Under the pieces are notes generated by a model that did no database searches, was not told the origin of the DNA, and worked only from the letters and a program-made list of their open reading frames with translations. A DNA stretch of 64,000 bases from Apteryx mantelli. Lineage: Eukaryota > Chordata > Aves > Apterygiformes > Apterygidae. Within the stretch, counting starts at the first letter, position 1, and every line of letters begins with the position of its first letter. A program made the position numbers and the translations under genes. Positions 12,193 through 28,764 of the stretch are shown here, piece by piece. Location of the stretch: NCBI RefSeq assembly GCF_036417845.1, contig NC_089980.1, positions 68,570,501-68,634,500 of the forward strand, read 5' to 3'.

Positions 12193-15100
12193 ACAAAAGA
12201 GGACTAAGGAGCTGTCGTCCCCTCATTAGGATTATCTGCTGTGCACTCAGGGTTATGTGATGGACAATGCCAACTCTAAAATGATAATCAGCAAAAGGAA
12301 TGGAAATTCTTCACTAGTCAATGAGGGATGCTCTTGAACCTGCTGAGAACAAGAGCGCCTACCCTTTTTTCTGTTCTGTTTTAGTCAGAAATACCAGCAA
12401 TTTACTATCATTTCCCAGGCAGAATATTATTCATACTAGTATAGGCATGTGGAGTTTGGCATAAACTCAGAAGAGGATTTGAATGCCTGTTGTACCTCTC
12501 TTCTGCTTTGAAAAAAATCAGTCATTTGAGCCAACAACAAGATTTCTGAACAAACCTTCTTTGCATAGCTTGCGCCATTACAAACCAAAGCACTTGCTGA
12601 TGCCCTTTCGGTCTTTTGATCGTATTATTACTATTATTTAGCACAAAAGCGCCTAGAAGCCAACTAAAATCAGGGATCCACTGTGCTCAGCATTCTATGA
12701 CTGTAGGAATGGTATGTTATAAAGAACATATCATGTAAACAGATAAGATAGAGTGTAAGAAAGGGATAGGCCATAAAAAACAGTTCACTCATTTGCCATG
12801 TCAAGGTAAATGAAAAACGAGCAAGAAAAATTTAAGTTCAGATCTAAGCAAGAGCAGTCTTGTCAAGCAGATGCAGAGAATAAAAATAAAAATAAAAAAT
12901 AAAAGACGTTTTAGCTTCAGGGAGTGTGTGTAGAAGGGTGTTGTGCAAATCTACTGCCCTTTCCTTCTCCCCATCCCCTCCCCCTCAAAAAAAAACTTAT
13001 ATGTATTTTTTGTTCTACTCTAATAACATGATCATCTCGTATTAGCTGGGAATTTTTCCAACATTAAACAATCCCTCACTAGTATTGAGCTTATGTAGGT
13101 AAACATGTAAAATAAGTAGTAAGTCTATGACAAAGGTGACATTAGAGATAAGTTACTGGGTTTTGGCTAGTAGCTGAGAGGAACCAAATCTTCTAAGTCA
13201 CCTCCTGATTTTGAGAAGGGAGAAGGAAGCATACGATCTATCCAGTCTGAAGGAGCCCCAGCCCTAGCACAACTCCCATGGCTTCCCGATGAAGCAGTGC
13301 TTGAAACCTTACGCTAAGCTTTGCAGTAGGCAAACCATGTCAGGGCAGGGGGGAGGTATAAAGAATCGTTACTGCAGAATAATTACACTTTTTAACTCAG
13401 TTGTAATATATTGCCTCTTCAATCCTCTGAACACAGTTCTAACTTACCACAGATCTAGAGTTCTCTCAAAAAAATCACAAAGCCTGCACATATGAACCAA
13501 GAGTGTCCCCCCCTTCACTAAGGCTCCTTGCCCTTTTCCTTTTCTTACCCACTGCCCCATGAATACAGGGAGACATCACCAGCTGTCTGCTGAGGAAAAC
13601 AACAGCCTAATAGTGTGCATCATTCAGATGACTTGGATGATTCAGTTTTTCCACATGAACTTTACTGAAGATGCACACAAGTGGGGCTTTGTGCATTTCT
13701 GAATCAAATGTGTAATTAATAGTCCTAGTACATATCAACACAATTTTTTGAGGAACAGCTTTTCATCTAACATATAACAGTATATCTGCTGCCTTACAAC
13801 AGCTCCAGTTCTCAAACTTATTAATAATTTCATACACCTCTGTTTACATACTACAGTATTGCCAGCCTTTAAATATCCATTTTAAATTGTTTTCAAAAGT
13901 CGCAGCAAATGAGGCAATGAAAAGAGGATCTAGTGAAAAGTTCATCATTTTGAAAGCCACCTGATGTGATGTGCATTGGTTTTAAAGTGGGAGGACTGGG
14001 AAGGAACAGAAAAGTCAGATGTTGCAAGCAGCCTGTTCTCTCAGATAGGACAGCACGATAAGCAGCAGCTTGTCTGTATCCATCCCAGCAAGTTTCTCAT
14101 AGCTACATTTTGAAAGTTCAAGATGCTTTCATTGTCTAGTATCTTGTAGGAGGATAACATCAAAGTCCGAGAACTTCCAGACGGTGAGGGACCGAGAACA
14201 AACAAACATATAAATGCAAACACATACACATTTATGTAGTGTATTTTTGTTTTAGCACTGCCCAAAGATAAAGTGCCTGATTTTACTTCTCTAATCTCAA
14301 TAGCTTTTTTTTCATTTGTTCAAACATTTTCTTGAATTCTCTTCATTATCCTCTTCTCATTTCATACAAAAAGTAAAAAGAAGAATCAGACCTAGCACTG
14401 CCGTGGAAAAAACCTCTTGCCAGACAAGCCCTGTTTACTTAACTGGAGAAATGCTTATTTAGCCCAGAGACTAAATGCAGGCTAAGCATGTAGAACACAA
14501 TGCTCTTCCTGAGGGCACAGCACTATCTACAGGAGCACAAGTGTGACAATATAGAAAACACAGCAGGTGCTCACACAGGGAAGGTGAACTAAAGCCAACT
14601 ATAGGAACAGTGCAACTATTGCCCAAGTGCATGTGCAGCACCCACACGAACACAGTCCATCCCTCTTAAGCAAAGGGTGAAGGCAGCAACAGATCCAATG
14701 GACTGGTCACTGGAAATCGCTCAATATCCAGAGAAAAACAACAGAAATGCTGCTCAGCCTGGTGTTTTGATCAACAGATGAAGCCTTTGGGGTCACCTCA
14801 TGTGCCCCTTTCCATCCAATCACCACATGGGATTTTAATCTTAGGAGTGTGAGGAAGGTAAGGGCACTGAAAAGCAACCAGAGAACCATGCTTCAGTAGC
14901 ATTTCTTCTTCCCACTTGCCGCTTGTAGCCTAGGCATTTACTTTTTCATAACCGACTTTCAATTCATTATAAGTTGTAGACATGTTATATACTTCCGACC
15001 TGAAGAGCTTGCGTCAGACCAGTCAGGGTGGTGCATCTCTCACCTTCCAGCTGCTGCCCTGAGTCAACACTGCCAGACTCATCTACCCTCGCCGAGATGT

Positions 15101-18100
15101 CTCCGATCACACCCAGTTACGTGAGCAGCGAGTACTGTGTGAGACCAGAGGGCACTCAAAATCTTCTGCATTTTGAAAACACGTGAAATATTTCACTGGA
15201 AACTAGATGCAAGCTCACATTGACAAAAGTAAACTCTGGAAGATTTCAGAGTCTTCATTTAATAAGAGTTGGTTCAGATTTCCTGAACTTTAAAATTCAA
15301 GTGATGTTTTTTTCATCCCCTACCATTTCTTGATAGCAAGGGGAGTACTTCTCATTGCAGTTTCCCATCACACACACCCCTCTTTGGTCAACCACTTGGG
15401 AAATGAATCATGACATTGAAACTTTAGCCACTTCCACATCCTGCCAGAGGCTTTATTCCCCCCACACAGACCATATCCATCACAAGCACAGCAGCAACAA
15501 ACTCCAGTGCATAGCAAGTCAAATGCTACTCTTCTGACCAGGTTCACCCATGCATGAGTACCCCCTGGTGTCTGTCTCCGTACCTTGCTTGCAATGTCTC
15601 TCAAACAACCCTAGCTTACTTACACACTTCACCTTAATGAAGGCCTTTGTGCACAGCATTAGGTGAATCATGCCCACCTCTTACTAGGAGCTCATACTTT
15701 GCCAAACCTTTTTTGTTTTTTAAATAACAGCTCCCTCGTATTATCTGAATGTTAATACTCGGCTATGGAACACATCATCATTCCAAACTGTTTCTATGCT
15801 TCCACAGGAAAACACACTCTGCAAATCAAAGAACAAAAAAATCGCATAACTAATCATGTTAGTCATTTATTCTGGTTTTAAATTTTCTAGTCCTAGATTC
15901 ATTTGCTATTTAAGTATACTCATAAACTGCTTCTGATCTTCAGCATATTGGGACCATAATCACATCAACCAAATGCATGCTTTCAATGCAAGATGATGTG
16001 GACTGTGTGTATGTATGACCCAGCATGTCATACCAGTCTCTCTTCTCTCTCTTACTGCTAACAGTTAATGAAAAAGTAGGGAGGGAGGGAGGGAAATCCC
16101 CAACTTGAATTCTCAGGGCGGGGGGGGGGGGGTGGCAGTCAGTGCAAATGCTGTTACTAGAAATCCAACCCACTCCTGAGAAAAAGCCTAACAGCTCTTT
16201 CACAAAATGCCCCATGTGCATCAGCAGGAGCCAGCACCCTGAAGCTCATCAGGGCCTGCAGTTTCAAGGGTTAATGCTACATTTTGCAACATGCTAGAAA
16301 AGCATTCCAGGCTGGGAAATAATTAGGCGCACTCAATCCTAAGGATTTGTATTTCCTATCTTTGAGTTTATTACTTCTAAAAACTAGCTGAAAGACTGTC
16401 TCCTCTGCAGTTGAAAACTTCCCAAATTCATATTTTTACAGCTGAACCAGAGGTCCTTTGCTTAGCTTCTCATTAAGTTTTCCCAGTAAATCTGACCAAA
16501 GTTTCAAATTCTAAAGAAATTAAGTGGCAGAGATGGAAAATGCAAGTCCAAAAGCAGACCCCAAATTAGGGTTGCCTGAAGCAAATTTTAGGGTCTTGCG
16601 TTTAGCCCTGCTCAGAAATTCTCTGGGGAGTATTTGGAGCTCCCAGTTTTCCCATCAGCGAGTCCAGCAGCACCAACAATTAATAGGTGGCAGGAGGAGA
16701 GAGGGATTGCTGTCCTCACTGAATCTCCAACTTGCCTTTTCTCCTCTCAGTACCGCCAAGTAAATGAGTAGACAGCGGAAGAGGAACAGGCTAAAATGGA
16801 GGAGGAGAAGACCTGTGCTGTAGATCCACACCCATCTCTCCAAGAGGAGCCGCAAATCCAAACTTACAAAACTCAGAGCTAGGAGAAAAAGCAGATCTTT
16901 CTTCCTCTAAAGTGACAAGAGATTGACATGCTTGGAGCTAAATGGTCAACTACTGCTCGGGGTGGTCTAAACAACTTCAAAGAAGAATCTAAGCTGACAG
17001 TTTACTAAATAGAGAGGAATTTTTAGATGAAGCAGGAGCTTGGAAATTCTATCTTGCAGGCAGCACTATTTTTACTGGAGAGGCCTGGACAAAGTTATCT
17101 TGGACAATAAAACAAACTAGATAATGCTTTAAAATTAAAAAGTTTATAGCTATATTTATTTATGCAATAAATTCCTGGACAGAAGCCCCTTGGCCTTAAT
17201 GTAGGGAGGAGAAGGGCAGAAAGGAAGAGGAAAGTAAGGAAAGGGAAATAATGTTTTGGAGATCATTTATTTTGTTCTCATCATACTCAGTTATGCCAGC
17301 TTCCTACAAGAAACAAATGGTCAAGAGCTTCACCAGAAACTTCAGTGTGTTCAATGGGACATTCAGAGGGCTTGGGGAAGATGGTCTGAGCTAGAGCTGT
17401 GCTATGGTTAGGAAAATCTTTGTTCAGGTTCAGCAAGGGGGAAACTCAAATGCCACAGTTGCTCTGTAAAAAACTAAGACCTGAACTACTGTCCTTGCTT
17501 TCCACTATCACGTAATAAAACCAAATAAATCATCGAAGATGCAACTACTAAGATTTGGTTGATCACTTCACCAGGGTGAAAATCCTTAGACAAGTTATTT
17601 TTCATAAGATTGAAAGTGGTTGAGCTTTGTTTTTGTTCTTGTTTTCCACTTTACAGATAAACCTTTAAAACTTACTTGTGACTACCTGCCTGTATTAACC
17701 TTTTCACTGGAAATACATCAGAGTTTCATTAGAAATATTTGCACTAGAAACAGCCAGTGGGGGGAAAGGAGGGAAGCACGTTAATAAATACCACTGAAAA
17801 GCACAGAGTTACTTAGAAAAGCCACTAAATACTCATATCAGTTTGGAGTGTGGCATTTTCTATGGTTCTTAGTAAACATTTTCCAAACAAAAAAGCCTTG
17901 TGGCTTTTTGTCATGAGGGTCTGCGACTTATTACCTGCAAGAGCACTTCCAGAGCAGATCTAAATGTTCAGCAGCCAAGTGCTGGCTGCAAGCACAGCCC
18001 AGCAGCATCATGCTGCTGCATCAGCATCTTTCAGGTTTGCTCTGCAGTTTTGTTCTAGCAATTCTTGCTCTGACAGACCAACCCTGAAAGAAGGCAACAC

Positions 18101-20301
18101 TTACACACACAGACACAAAATGCATCTAACACATTTTGCTTAAAGTGGAACTGTAACTTGGATTTGGTTGCCATCTGATTCTTTGGCTGCTGCCTAGCTG
18201 GCAAACTGCCACCCTGTGCGGTGAGCTTTTATCCTCATCAGAAGCCAAGGAGCGAACAGAAATTGCAATCATGAACTGGCCACAAGGATTTTCCCTGCAA
18301 ATCAGCACAGTACCATTTTTATGGTTAATTCTTCCATCTCCGTATCCCATGAGCAAACCACGTAAGCACCTAAGAATAAATATCTTTTCCCTCTCCCCAA
18401 AGAATACATTAGATTGATTCCATAACCACTTAAGGGGGAAAAAGTCAGTGGCTTACATTATCCTGAACAACAACTGAGGTGGCCACACAGGGAGGTTTAA
18501 AGAGAAATGTTTACATCTATTCTATGTCATGCTAAAACAAACACATTTTTCCCACTGGCAGGAACTGGAGGACATCCAAAGGTCTGTTTTTTTCCTCCAC
18601 TCCAATGTAATCCTCATTTTTCTTCCTCCTAGCAAAGTATGTGTGACAGAAATTCTGCCTGTTTCATATTTAGTATATAAAAAATTCATGATTCTCTTTA
18701 AATGATATTGGCCCAGCAATATTATTAAATTCAAATTTCTACTTCTGGACCAAGTCCAGAGTAAAACCAAACTAACTCATCTTTTGGACCACTGTGTGAG
18801 GCCCTGTGGGAAACTACACAATCTAGCCAAGTTACTGACTACCACAAAAGAAGTTAAAACTATTGGTCACGCACTTGCTAAAGAACTGAGTTCTCATTGT
18901 GCAGGTAACAACATAAAGAGGGGTTACTATTTTAAACCAATACAGCAGCGGCGTAGGCAGTGGATTTTGGTGAAAGTATATATTAACAATGGCTCGACTG
19001 CTTTTGTCATGCATCTTACAGCTCAACTGCCATGCACAGAGCTATATATAACTACTTTGAATGACTGCCCTTGTTTCATACTTCAACACCACACAAATGG
19101 AAAAGCAGAAACAAATGGGCATGTAGCACTTGTGTGGGTTTTTTCTCTGCAGAGCTACTGCTACGTTGCTGGAACAGTGTTCGACAGAACACAGACCCCT
19201 ACATGGAGATTAGCCCTGCTCCTCCTCCTTCATTCTCCAAACTGAATGTTTTAGAGTGCTCTTTCTACATTTTAGTTTGAGTCTGTGGCTTTCACAAGAG
19301 CTCGTGTCCATTATAAAACCTTAGGGCCTACAAGTTGACAAAAGCATTTCCAGGTGATGACCCAAATCTTAAAGTGGGTGCTTTGTAAGGGCAGCAAGTA
19401 CAAATTCAGACCAAAGAGAAGGAGGAAGTCGCACAGTTCTTGGTTACAGCAGGATGAAGTCAGTTTATCCCCAAGGACCCAGCACTACTTTTCAATAGGG
19501 CAAAAGCATTTCTAAGGTAGAAGTCACACCAGGAATTACAGTGGAAGCCAAGGTAGGGGGAAAGCATTTCTGCATTAAGATAGATGCAGAAACCACACAT
19601 GAAGCCAGCACCCAGTCCCTTGTGAGATACCAATCCTGCGGGCAAGGAGTTCTGAGCATTCATGCACGCAGGAGTCTTGCTGCCCAGCTCATGCAACAGA
19701 AACTCAGAGAAGTGATTCATGAACACAGAAAAGCTCCAGAGGAAGCAAAGTCTACAGAAAAACGTTTGAGCTAAATTTATCATCAAAGTCCAGGTAAAAG
19801 CCTGATGAGGGGATTAACTTGGTCTATTCAGGATGTGGCTGTGTGTATAGAGCAATTTTTGAAGACTAGATGTTCACAATGCGATAAAATAGTGCATAAG
19901 ATTTAGACAAAAAATTCCTAAAAAGAAAAATTCTTTACCCCCTCCAACTATAAAGCTACCAACCTCACCATCCACTTTCTGATTTGGCCAGGTTTTAGAT
20001 ATGACCCCCTCTCCCCATTTCTGGTGAACACCCAGTTTATGTAGAATGTTGTTTTTAAAACAGCCCTGCTTAGGAGGGGCGGGGAGGAAGTTATCAGCTC
20101 ATTTATTAGTATAAAATTAGTATAAAACCCACATTTCTGTCCACCTCTCTCTGTTGGTCATCCTGAATTCAAATGTAGACCAGTTTCATTATCCATAATG
20201 TTAGAGGAAACACATGGCTTTAAAAATCATCCTGAACTCTGTCACTACAAGCCATTAGGATTACTTTTTATACCTTATTTTCTCTTGCACATTATCATCT
20301 A

Positions 20302-20340
<39 letters not shown>

Positions 20341-23300
20341 GTTTAAGTAATCTTTTCCCATGAAGTGTGTTGTTTTGCCACCATGGTAGAGCACTCAGAG
20401 TATAAGTATTGTACTGTACCATGGCAGGACATCTGGATACATATGTGGTATTCTTTATGGAAAAATCAACATAGGCATAGTATTTGTTATCACCGATAGA
20501 AGTACCTTCCACACCAAGAGACAATCCAAGTTTCTACATAATAGCAGTTTCTAACTTGTTACCAACTTTTTTTTTTTTTTGAGATTAAGCTAATAAGATA
20601 TTGCCAATTTCTTCCTAGCTCTGTATGTCTTTATTTTTCTAAACTACAGACCACCCTTATTCACTTTTCAAGCATTATATGCAGCATAGAGTTATAAGTG
20701 AGGAACACATTTCAAGTTTAGTTTAGGCTCTTGGACCAAAAAAAAAAAAAAAAAGGGCACAGGAGTCTTTGGGAGTTCTGACTTTTCTGAAGTTTCGCCT
20801 CACTTTTTAATTAAGATGGTAGAAAAATGGTGAACAGAGGAGATGGGCAGAAGAAATCATTCCACACAGAACAGATTTCATCCTCTCCAAATGAGATTAA
20901 AATGCAAAAAGAAGGATTTGTAAAAGTTGAATATTTAATGCTTCTCCATACATTAGAATTTCTAGCAGAAGCAGCTATCATAAAGAAGAAGAAAACCCAC
21001 TCTCAGCAATAATCTGACATTCACTGCTTCTGGTCTTTCCTGCATTTTAAACCATTCTTCCAAACCAAGTGCAGCACTTTTCCAAACCAGTAGCTGTACC
21101 TGATCTGTGCCATGTTGCTATTTGCCAAGCATTAGCCAGTTAATACTGAACATTGTGCACAGAGATAGAGAGGGTTGGGTTTTTAATCTTTTATTCTTTG
21201 CTAGGGAAAGGAAGTCACATAGGGAAGCAAACAATTTGAAGTAGAATACTTTTCGTAGAACAGTGTAACACCTGCTCTTAAAGATCTGCTTTCTACCAGT
21301 TCTTTGCATCTACCATTATTTCTCTTCCTACACTGGTACTTTTATTTTCCCTCTCACTTGGTGTTCATGCAGTGAGGGCTTCAATGTTGCTTTGAAAAAC
21401 ACAGGACTTGATTTAACTGACAAACATCTGTAGAAGCTTATTCAACCAACTGCATTGTCATCTAGCGGCAACACTGAGCCTGTCTCCAAATCAGAGCCTG
21501 ATCCACCACCTACTACTACAGTTTTCTTGAAAATACCTTTCTAGTATTATGACTGTTTTGTAATAGAGAAAAAGAAACAAGGGTTATATGCTTCCTTCTT
21601 TCATAAGGAAATCATTTGCACATTATTTGGGAATACACCAGGGAAACACCCTGGCTCACCTCTCAGAGCCACATACAACCCCTCCACATAGCAAGAGGCT
21701 TCATGAGATGGAGGAGAGCAGCTTTGCCAATGCAAGTGCCATACCAAAGCAGCTGCCAGAAAGTCCCTGAAGAGATAACATCAGGCTCCTTGTGCTAACT
21801 GCTGTTCACTTACCTTTCCTTCAAACAGCTGAGTAAAGGACCACGACCAGTAAAGGGCACAGAATTGCCCATACTGCTTATGAATAATCTTGATTGGAGG
21901 AAGGCTAGGGAGCAGTGGTACTCCCTTGGGTGCTGGGGCTGCAGATGCATGAGGAGTTACAGACTTTCCCAAGTTCTTCAAACTTCTTCCTCTCTCCATA
22001 CAAAAGGAGAGAGGATTGCTACTTCTCCTTGAGCTTGACCCAATTTACAAGCTTTTGTCTTCTGTAGACATTCGCTCTTCTTTCATTTACTCCCTCTCAT
22101 GAAAAAGACAAAATGAGTCAATTAAACTCATTTGCACTTTGAATCCAGATGTTCAGAATGAGTGCTAAGTGCATAACCATAAAGCCCAACAATAGCTGAT
22201 ACAAATTTATGTTAGAGGAGACTCTTCCAGCCAGTATCTTAGCAGCTATTCCCTGTAACAAGATCAGATCCAGTCTTTAAAGAGGCAGACATTTGGAAGA
22301 AGGTCAACTTACATAGGTCAGAGAGCTATACAGACAAAGGAAAAGGGGTCTAGTGTTTAATTCACCTTATTAAGTGTTTAAAATTACAGCTGTTATTGCT
22401 CTTTTGAGCTTGCTTGATACATTTGCTTTCTTCTTTTTTTTGGTAATCAGTGTCACCAGCACAGGAAGCTAATATCTACAAACTAGAGCTTTTTGAGTAG
22501 ACTCTGTTCCCATAAGTCTTTCAGCTGTACCTGTCTCATGTTTCAAAAAACAGAGGGAGCAGAGGAGAGCAAGCAAGCAAAGGCGAGTGGGACAGATCCC
22601 AGTATTTGCAACTCATATTGCAACACAAAATAGCCTATCATTACTGAGAATAGATATTGGAAATTTTCCATTCGATAATCCAAGGGGGGGGGGGGGAACT
22701 CTTTTGTGAGGCCAACAGAATGTTGGCTTCCCAGGGAAAGACTCCTACATGCCATACATTACATAAAAAGGTCTGTAGCCTACAGTGAGCAGTAAGCAAT
22801 ACTTGGAGACAAAAATATCAAGAGTTCAAGGTAGCTTACTAGAGCACACACTAAATTGACAGTACATAAGGACATGGCTTTTGCAGCAAGCGCTTAAAAA
22901 TCCACAATTCCTCTTTCCTCATAGCTGCAGTGATTTCAAGTAATCTGTTAAATTAATGCAAGTTTCTTCTATTACTATTAGATCAAGCTTCAAGGGAACC
23001 TGACCGAACAGAGGAATCAACCCTGAGTTTTCAGTGTCTTAAAATGTACCTGGGTGCAACCCAAAGGAACAAAAAGAGTATATCTATGTTTCCTTCCACA
23101 TTAATATACATGAATGCATATAGCCAGATGTATCCTTCCCCGTTCATCTTTAAACCATGGAAAACAAGATACTAAAGATGACTTAAATATTCATTTTAAA
23201 ACCTTGCTTAGATAACATTCCAAACTTTAAATCACAGTTACTGAATGGCTTAGCATCACTTTTTTAAAAGCAATTCAGGGGCTGGGCTATACTACACCAC

Positions 23301-24040
23301 AGTGCTCTGTGCTTAGAGCATGGCAGTTTCAGCCCCTTTCTCAGAGGCAGGACCAAACTGGTCTAGTACTCAACTGCACTGAAGCTGTCTTTGGCCATGT
23401 CTCTGTTACAAACTGCTACATTTGTGGGTGGAGAGAGGTTGCACAAGACAGCCATATTATGGTGTGCTTTCATCAAAAAGGTTAAAATCAGCTCCCACTT
23501 ACATCACTAGTGAGTCACAATCAAATGTGATTAATAGCGAACCGAACTTAATACCCCATCTCTACAGGGCTGTAACACAATTACATAAACTTGCCGCAGC
23601 ACAGAACAGTCACATCTCCACAGCCAAAACTATGGTATGTTTTTAATACTAGTGCTATCATATAGGATTCCTGCCTTAGCCACAGTGCCACTGTCCAAAC
23701 CTCCCCCTTTCTCCACTGTTTATTAAATGCCAACTTTTCTTATTTTCCTCAATAAGACCAAAGGAGCAAAGGCTGATGGCAATGCATCATCTATGAAAAT
23801 ACTTTGTCTTGAAACTGGTGGGGAATACAACAGACTTTTCTTTTCATTTGACTAATTTGTGCCCAGTACTGCAGACAGGAAGGTACAAACTGTATCTGTG
23901 TGAGAGTAAAAAAATATATACAACTATATTTACTATTTAAATTACTTTAAACACAACTGTTTGCATACTAACAATCTTATGTACATTTTTAAACAATACC
24001 TCTTTAATATCCTTTTTTCTTTTTTCTTTTTTAAACAAGT
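12193..24040. other. Intergenic between CNKSR3 and the presumed next gene
   Basis: No exon is recognised on either strand. Content visible: G13 runs at 16120-16132 and 22684-22696, the GT/CG microsatellite at 20302, and A or T runs near 20568 and 20740. A frame of 153 codons at 18784-19245 has no recognisable domain. I looked for IPCEF1 PH-domain sequence and did not see it. Confidence 0.55.
20302..20340. repeat. (GT)n microsatellite with a (CG)n core
   Basis: A 39-bp alternating purine-pyrimidine run of GT units with an internal GCGCGCGCG block. Confidence 0.97.
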
Positions 24041-24046
24041 TTTATT
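24041..24046 (-). terminator. CNKSR3: Candidate distal polyadenylation signal
   Basis: A second AATAAA on the minus strand, about 930 nt past the stop, is followed downstream by an A-rich run. It could define a longer 3' UTR isoform. The true 3' UTR may extend even further, because the AT-rich, repeat-poor sequence continues to about 23.9 kb. Confidence 0.25.
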
Positions 24047-24976
24047 TTCCTCCCAAAATACCCAATGCTACTTTAAAATTCTGGAGGGGTAAAAACTTCA
24101 GCTATATAGAAAATAGCAAGATATCTTACAATTGTAACGTATCATAGCACATATTTTTTGTAAAAACAACACATCATTCAAAAATTGAACCACTGTAAAA
24201 GTTCTCACAAGTCCAACAGGACTGTCTTTAAAAGATTACTTTGGTTAACAGCAAATCATACTTAAACAATTAAGGAAAAAAATATATATATTCTTTTACC
24301 ACCTCTACAGATGCATTTCCTTGGCCTGTTGTAGCAATCCATGCATCTTTATGGATGAGCACTGCAGTGCTGTTCAGTGCACTTTATTTGTACTGTGATT
24401 TCAATAAAATGGATTATAAATCAGGTTGGATTAAGCTTCCTAAGACTTCTCTGGATATCAGAGAAAGAAAGGCAATACTACCACTTCTTCCTTACAAGGC
24501 TGAATCTCATGCAGTACTTGCTGCATCAAACCAATGCTTCCCTCCTTGCCTTTCCTGGTCAGGAGAGAGAGACAACTTTTGCTGCGCCCTACATATTCTG
24601 ACATCCAGCCAATTGCACAGCTTCTGAGCATGCAGACAAATGAAGTGCCACTGGACTTGACTGTAATGCAATGATTTCTTCTGAAGAGTTAGGCAGATTT
24701 CAGGTCAGATGTGGCCTCTATATCACTGGGATTTTACTCACTTCCAGGGGAATAAAAGTCCTCTGCTTTTGGGCAGGAAGAGGAACTTTATCTTTTCTTC
24801 TCTCCTAGCACTATAAAACCCTCTCTGATCCATCAAAAATCACAGAAGAAAACGGAAAGATGTAAAATTTTCCAGGAAAAGAATACTACATTAGTCACTA
24901 GGCATTGGTTAAGCTGAAAAGCAGAGAAGTCTGACCGATGAACAAAGGCACTTGGTAACAGTCCTGTGAACAATAG
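24047..24976 (-). other. CNKSR3: Presumed CNKSR3 3' UTR
   Basis: Sequence directly after the stop codon, AT-rich and free of recognisable transposons, with two candidate AATAAA signals. The end of the transcript cannot be fixed from sequence alone. Confidence 0.5.
24383..24388 (-). terminator. CNKSR3: Candidate proximal polyadenylation signal
   Basis: A canonical AATAAA occurs on the minus strand about 590 nt past the CNKSR3 stop, followed by a stretch with G/T-containing sequence. It is the first canonical hexamer I noticed, so it is a candidate 3' end. No transcript evidence is available. Confidence 0.35.
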
Positions 24977-26591
<1,615 letters not shown>

Positions 26592-26999
26592 TTAAGTTTA
26601 GGAAGCCAACATTTAAATCAATATTATACACAATAAACAAAGAGAGAGATATAGCAATAAGGAGTTAAACTTGCAGAAAAAACACTATTTCAAGATACTT
26701 CGACTGGTGAAACAAGAATGTGTTCTGTTGAGATTGAACAGGCATGCTCTTGCTCATCTTCAACTCTAGTGAACATAGTGACCATAAGTTATATTCAAGA
26801 CTTCATAGAAATAGACACACAGAAATGGACAACTGTGGCAGAGCCCAGCTGAATGACATTCATTAAAGAAATAATGTTCCAGTGAAATTATTTCAGATGT
26901 ACAATTTCATTCACGTTCACACTTCCCACAGACCACTCCAAATGTTCAACAAGTCTAGCAAGCAGTTCTCTCATGCCAAATATTCCAGACTGATTGCTA

Positions 27000-27296
<297 letters not shown>

Positions 27297-28727
27297 CTAC
27301 AGACGTGAGTACGCTTGAAAGGTATTTCTAGCCCACAGTCATGCTCCTCACCAGCTGCCATTGTTCTGCAAACAAACTGAATAAAAGCTGAAGACGACGA
27401 AGCATGTCAGGTGATGGAAGACTTCATTAAACATATTTATCAAGGAGAAAAGAAAGTTACCCCCTCATACTCACACACACCTTTAATAAGCCACTAATGT
27501 AACACATGGAGAAGTTTAGAGGTTTATATACCACTCCTAAAAATGCTTTTTTGGAATGAGAAACCTTTCAACCCTAAGGATATCAAAGCTCTCAATTCAC
27601 TACCTGTTTGGTACACAGTTCTGACAGAGGAGTGTGTAGATGGGTTTATCCATCTACGTATCATGGGCACATCTATTGCCTCCATCTGAGGGACTGTGTT
27701 TTTCAGTCATTATAAAAGACCAACAGCTTTATCACCATCTCTTCTCCATCCAGAACTGAGACCCCTTGAAAGTTTCAGTAATAAATTCATAGTGTATATA
27801 CACATATTCTTGAATTATTTCTGCAGGAACTCCCTTCCTAGAGCAAGATCTTGTTCCCAATGGTCAGGAACAGCTATTTTCAGAACCAGTCCTTGTTACT
27901 ACTTTTAGAAGAAAAAACACCTTCTTAGTTAAGATTTGTCCCATTTTTCTCCCCTTTTCTGTATGTGCTATGATCTTATTGCTTGAAGCAATCATCAGCC
28001 AAGTCTGACAAAAATAAACAGCTGACTCTTGAGCACATACAACCCCTGTATTCACAACACCCACCTGGCCAATGACTACAATTTTTCCCAGCTCTCCATC
28101 AAGACCATTGTTAGAGCTCAGTGAATGGGATGGAGTTATTTATGGAGATTCAGAGACTGAAAATTACACAGAACTGCTACACCACGACCATATGTTAGTG
28201 GAGAGCTCTGCTACACCACCCACTATGTGGAGACTGTGTCTGGGGGAGGGAAGACACCCATTGCCTCCTTAATGCCAGCACTAAGTACTGGACCAGAGGT
28301 GGTCCATGCCAGGAAGGAGGAGAACAGAATGATGGAAAAAATGACCACACAAATGCATCACAGCTTTAAGAGAAGAGCAAAACATGCAAAGCTGAGATTA
28401 AAGAGCCGAACAGAAAGTGAGAAAACTGCCTTTCTTCCTCTTTCTGGCTGCAACAGCTTCTCATATTTGCTTTCTTAAAAATTAAAGTCAAGAAATATTC
28501 TCCATGAGCCACTACCTTTCCCTGTATCATCCAGAACAAGTGTTCCAGTTTTGCAAAGCACGTTGCCGCTTCCTTCCCTGTCTACAGGGACTCAATTTTG
28601 AAGGCATTTGAAGCTAGGTACAATTTTCTGATTCTTTAGGAAATAAACAAACTGATCACATGCACATAATTCACCAAAATGCTTGAAATTTAACAATTTA
28701 AAATGAAAGCATGCTAAACTCAGCTGC

Positions 28728-28731
<4 letters not shown>

Positions 28732-28762
<31 letters not shown>
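28732..28762. repeat. (TC)n microsatellite in intron 10
   Basis: A 31-bp pure TC run, which reads GA in the CNKSR3 transcript. Confidence 0.97.

Positions 28763-28764
<2 letters not shown>

Noticed and set aside
18784-19245. 153-codon plus-strand frame in the intergenic region
   Set aside because: No motif, a second overlapping frame in the same region, and no start or promoter context to support it.
1-24040. IPCEF1 exons on the minus strand
   Set aside because: Expected from mammalian synteny, but no PH-domain sequence was recognised; the gene probably begins beyond the left edge.
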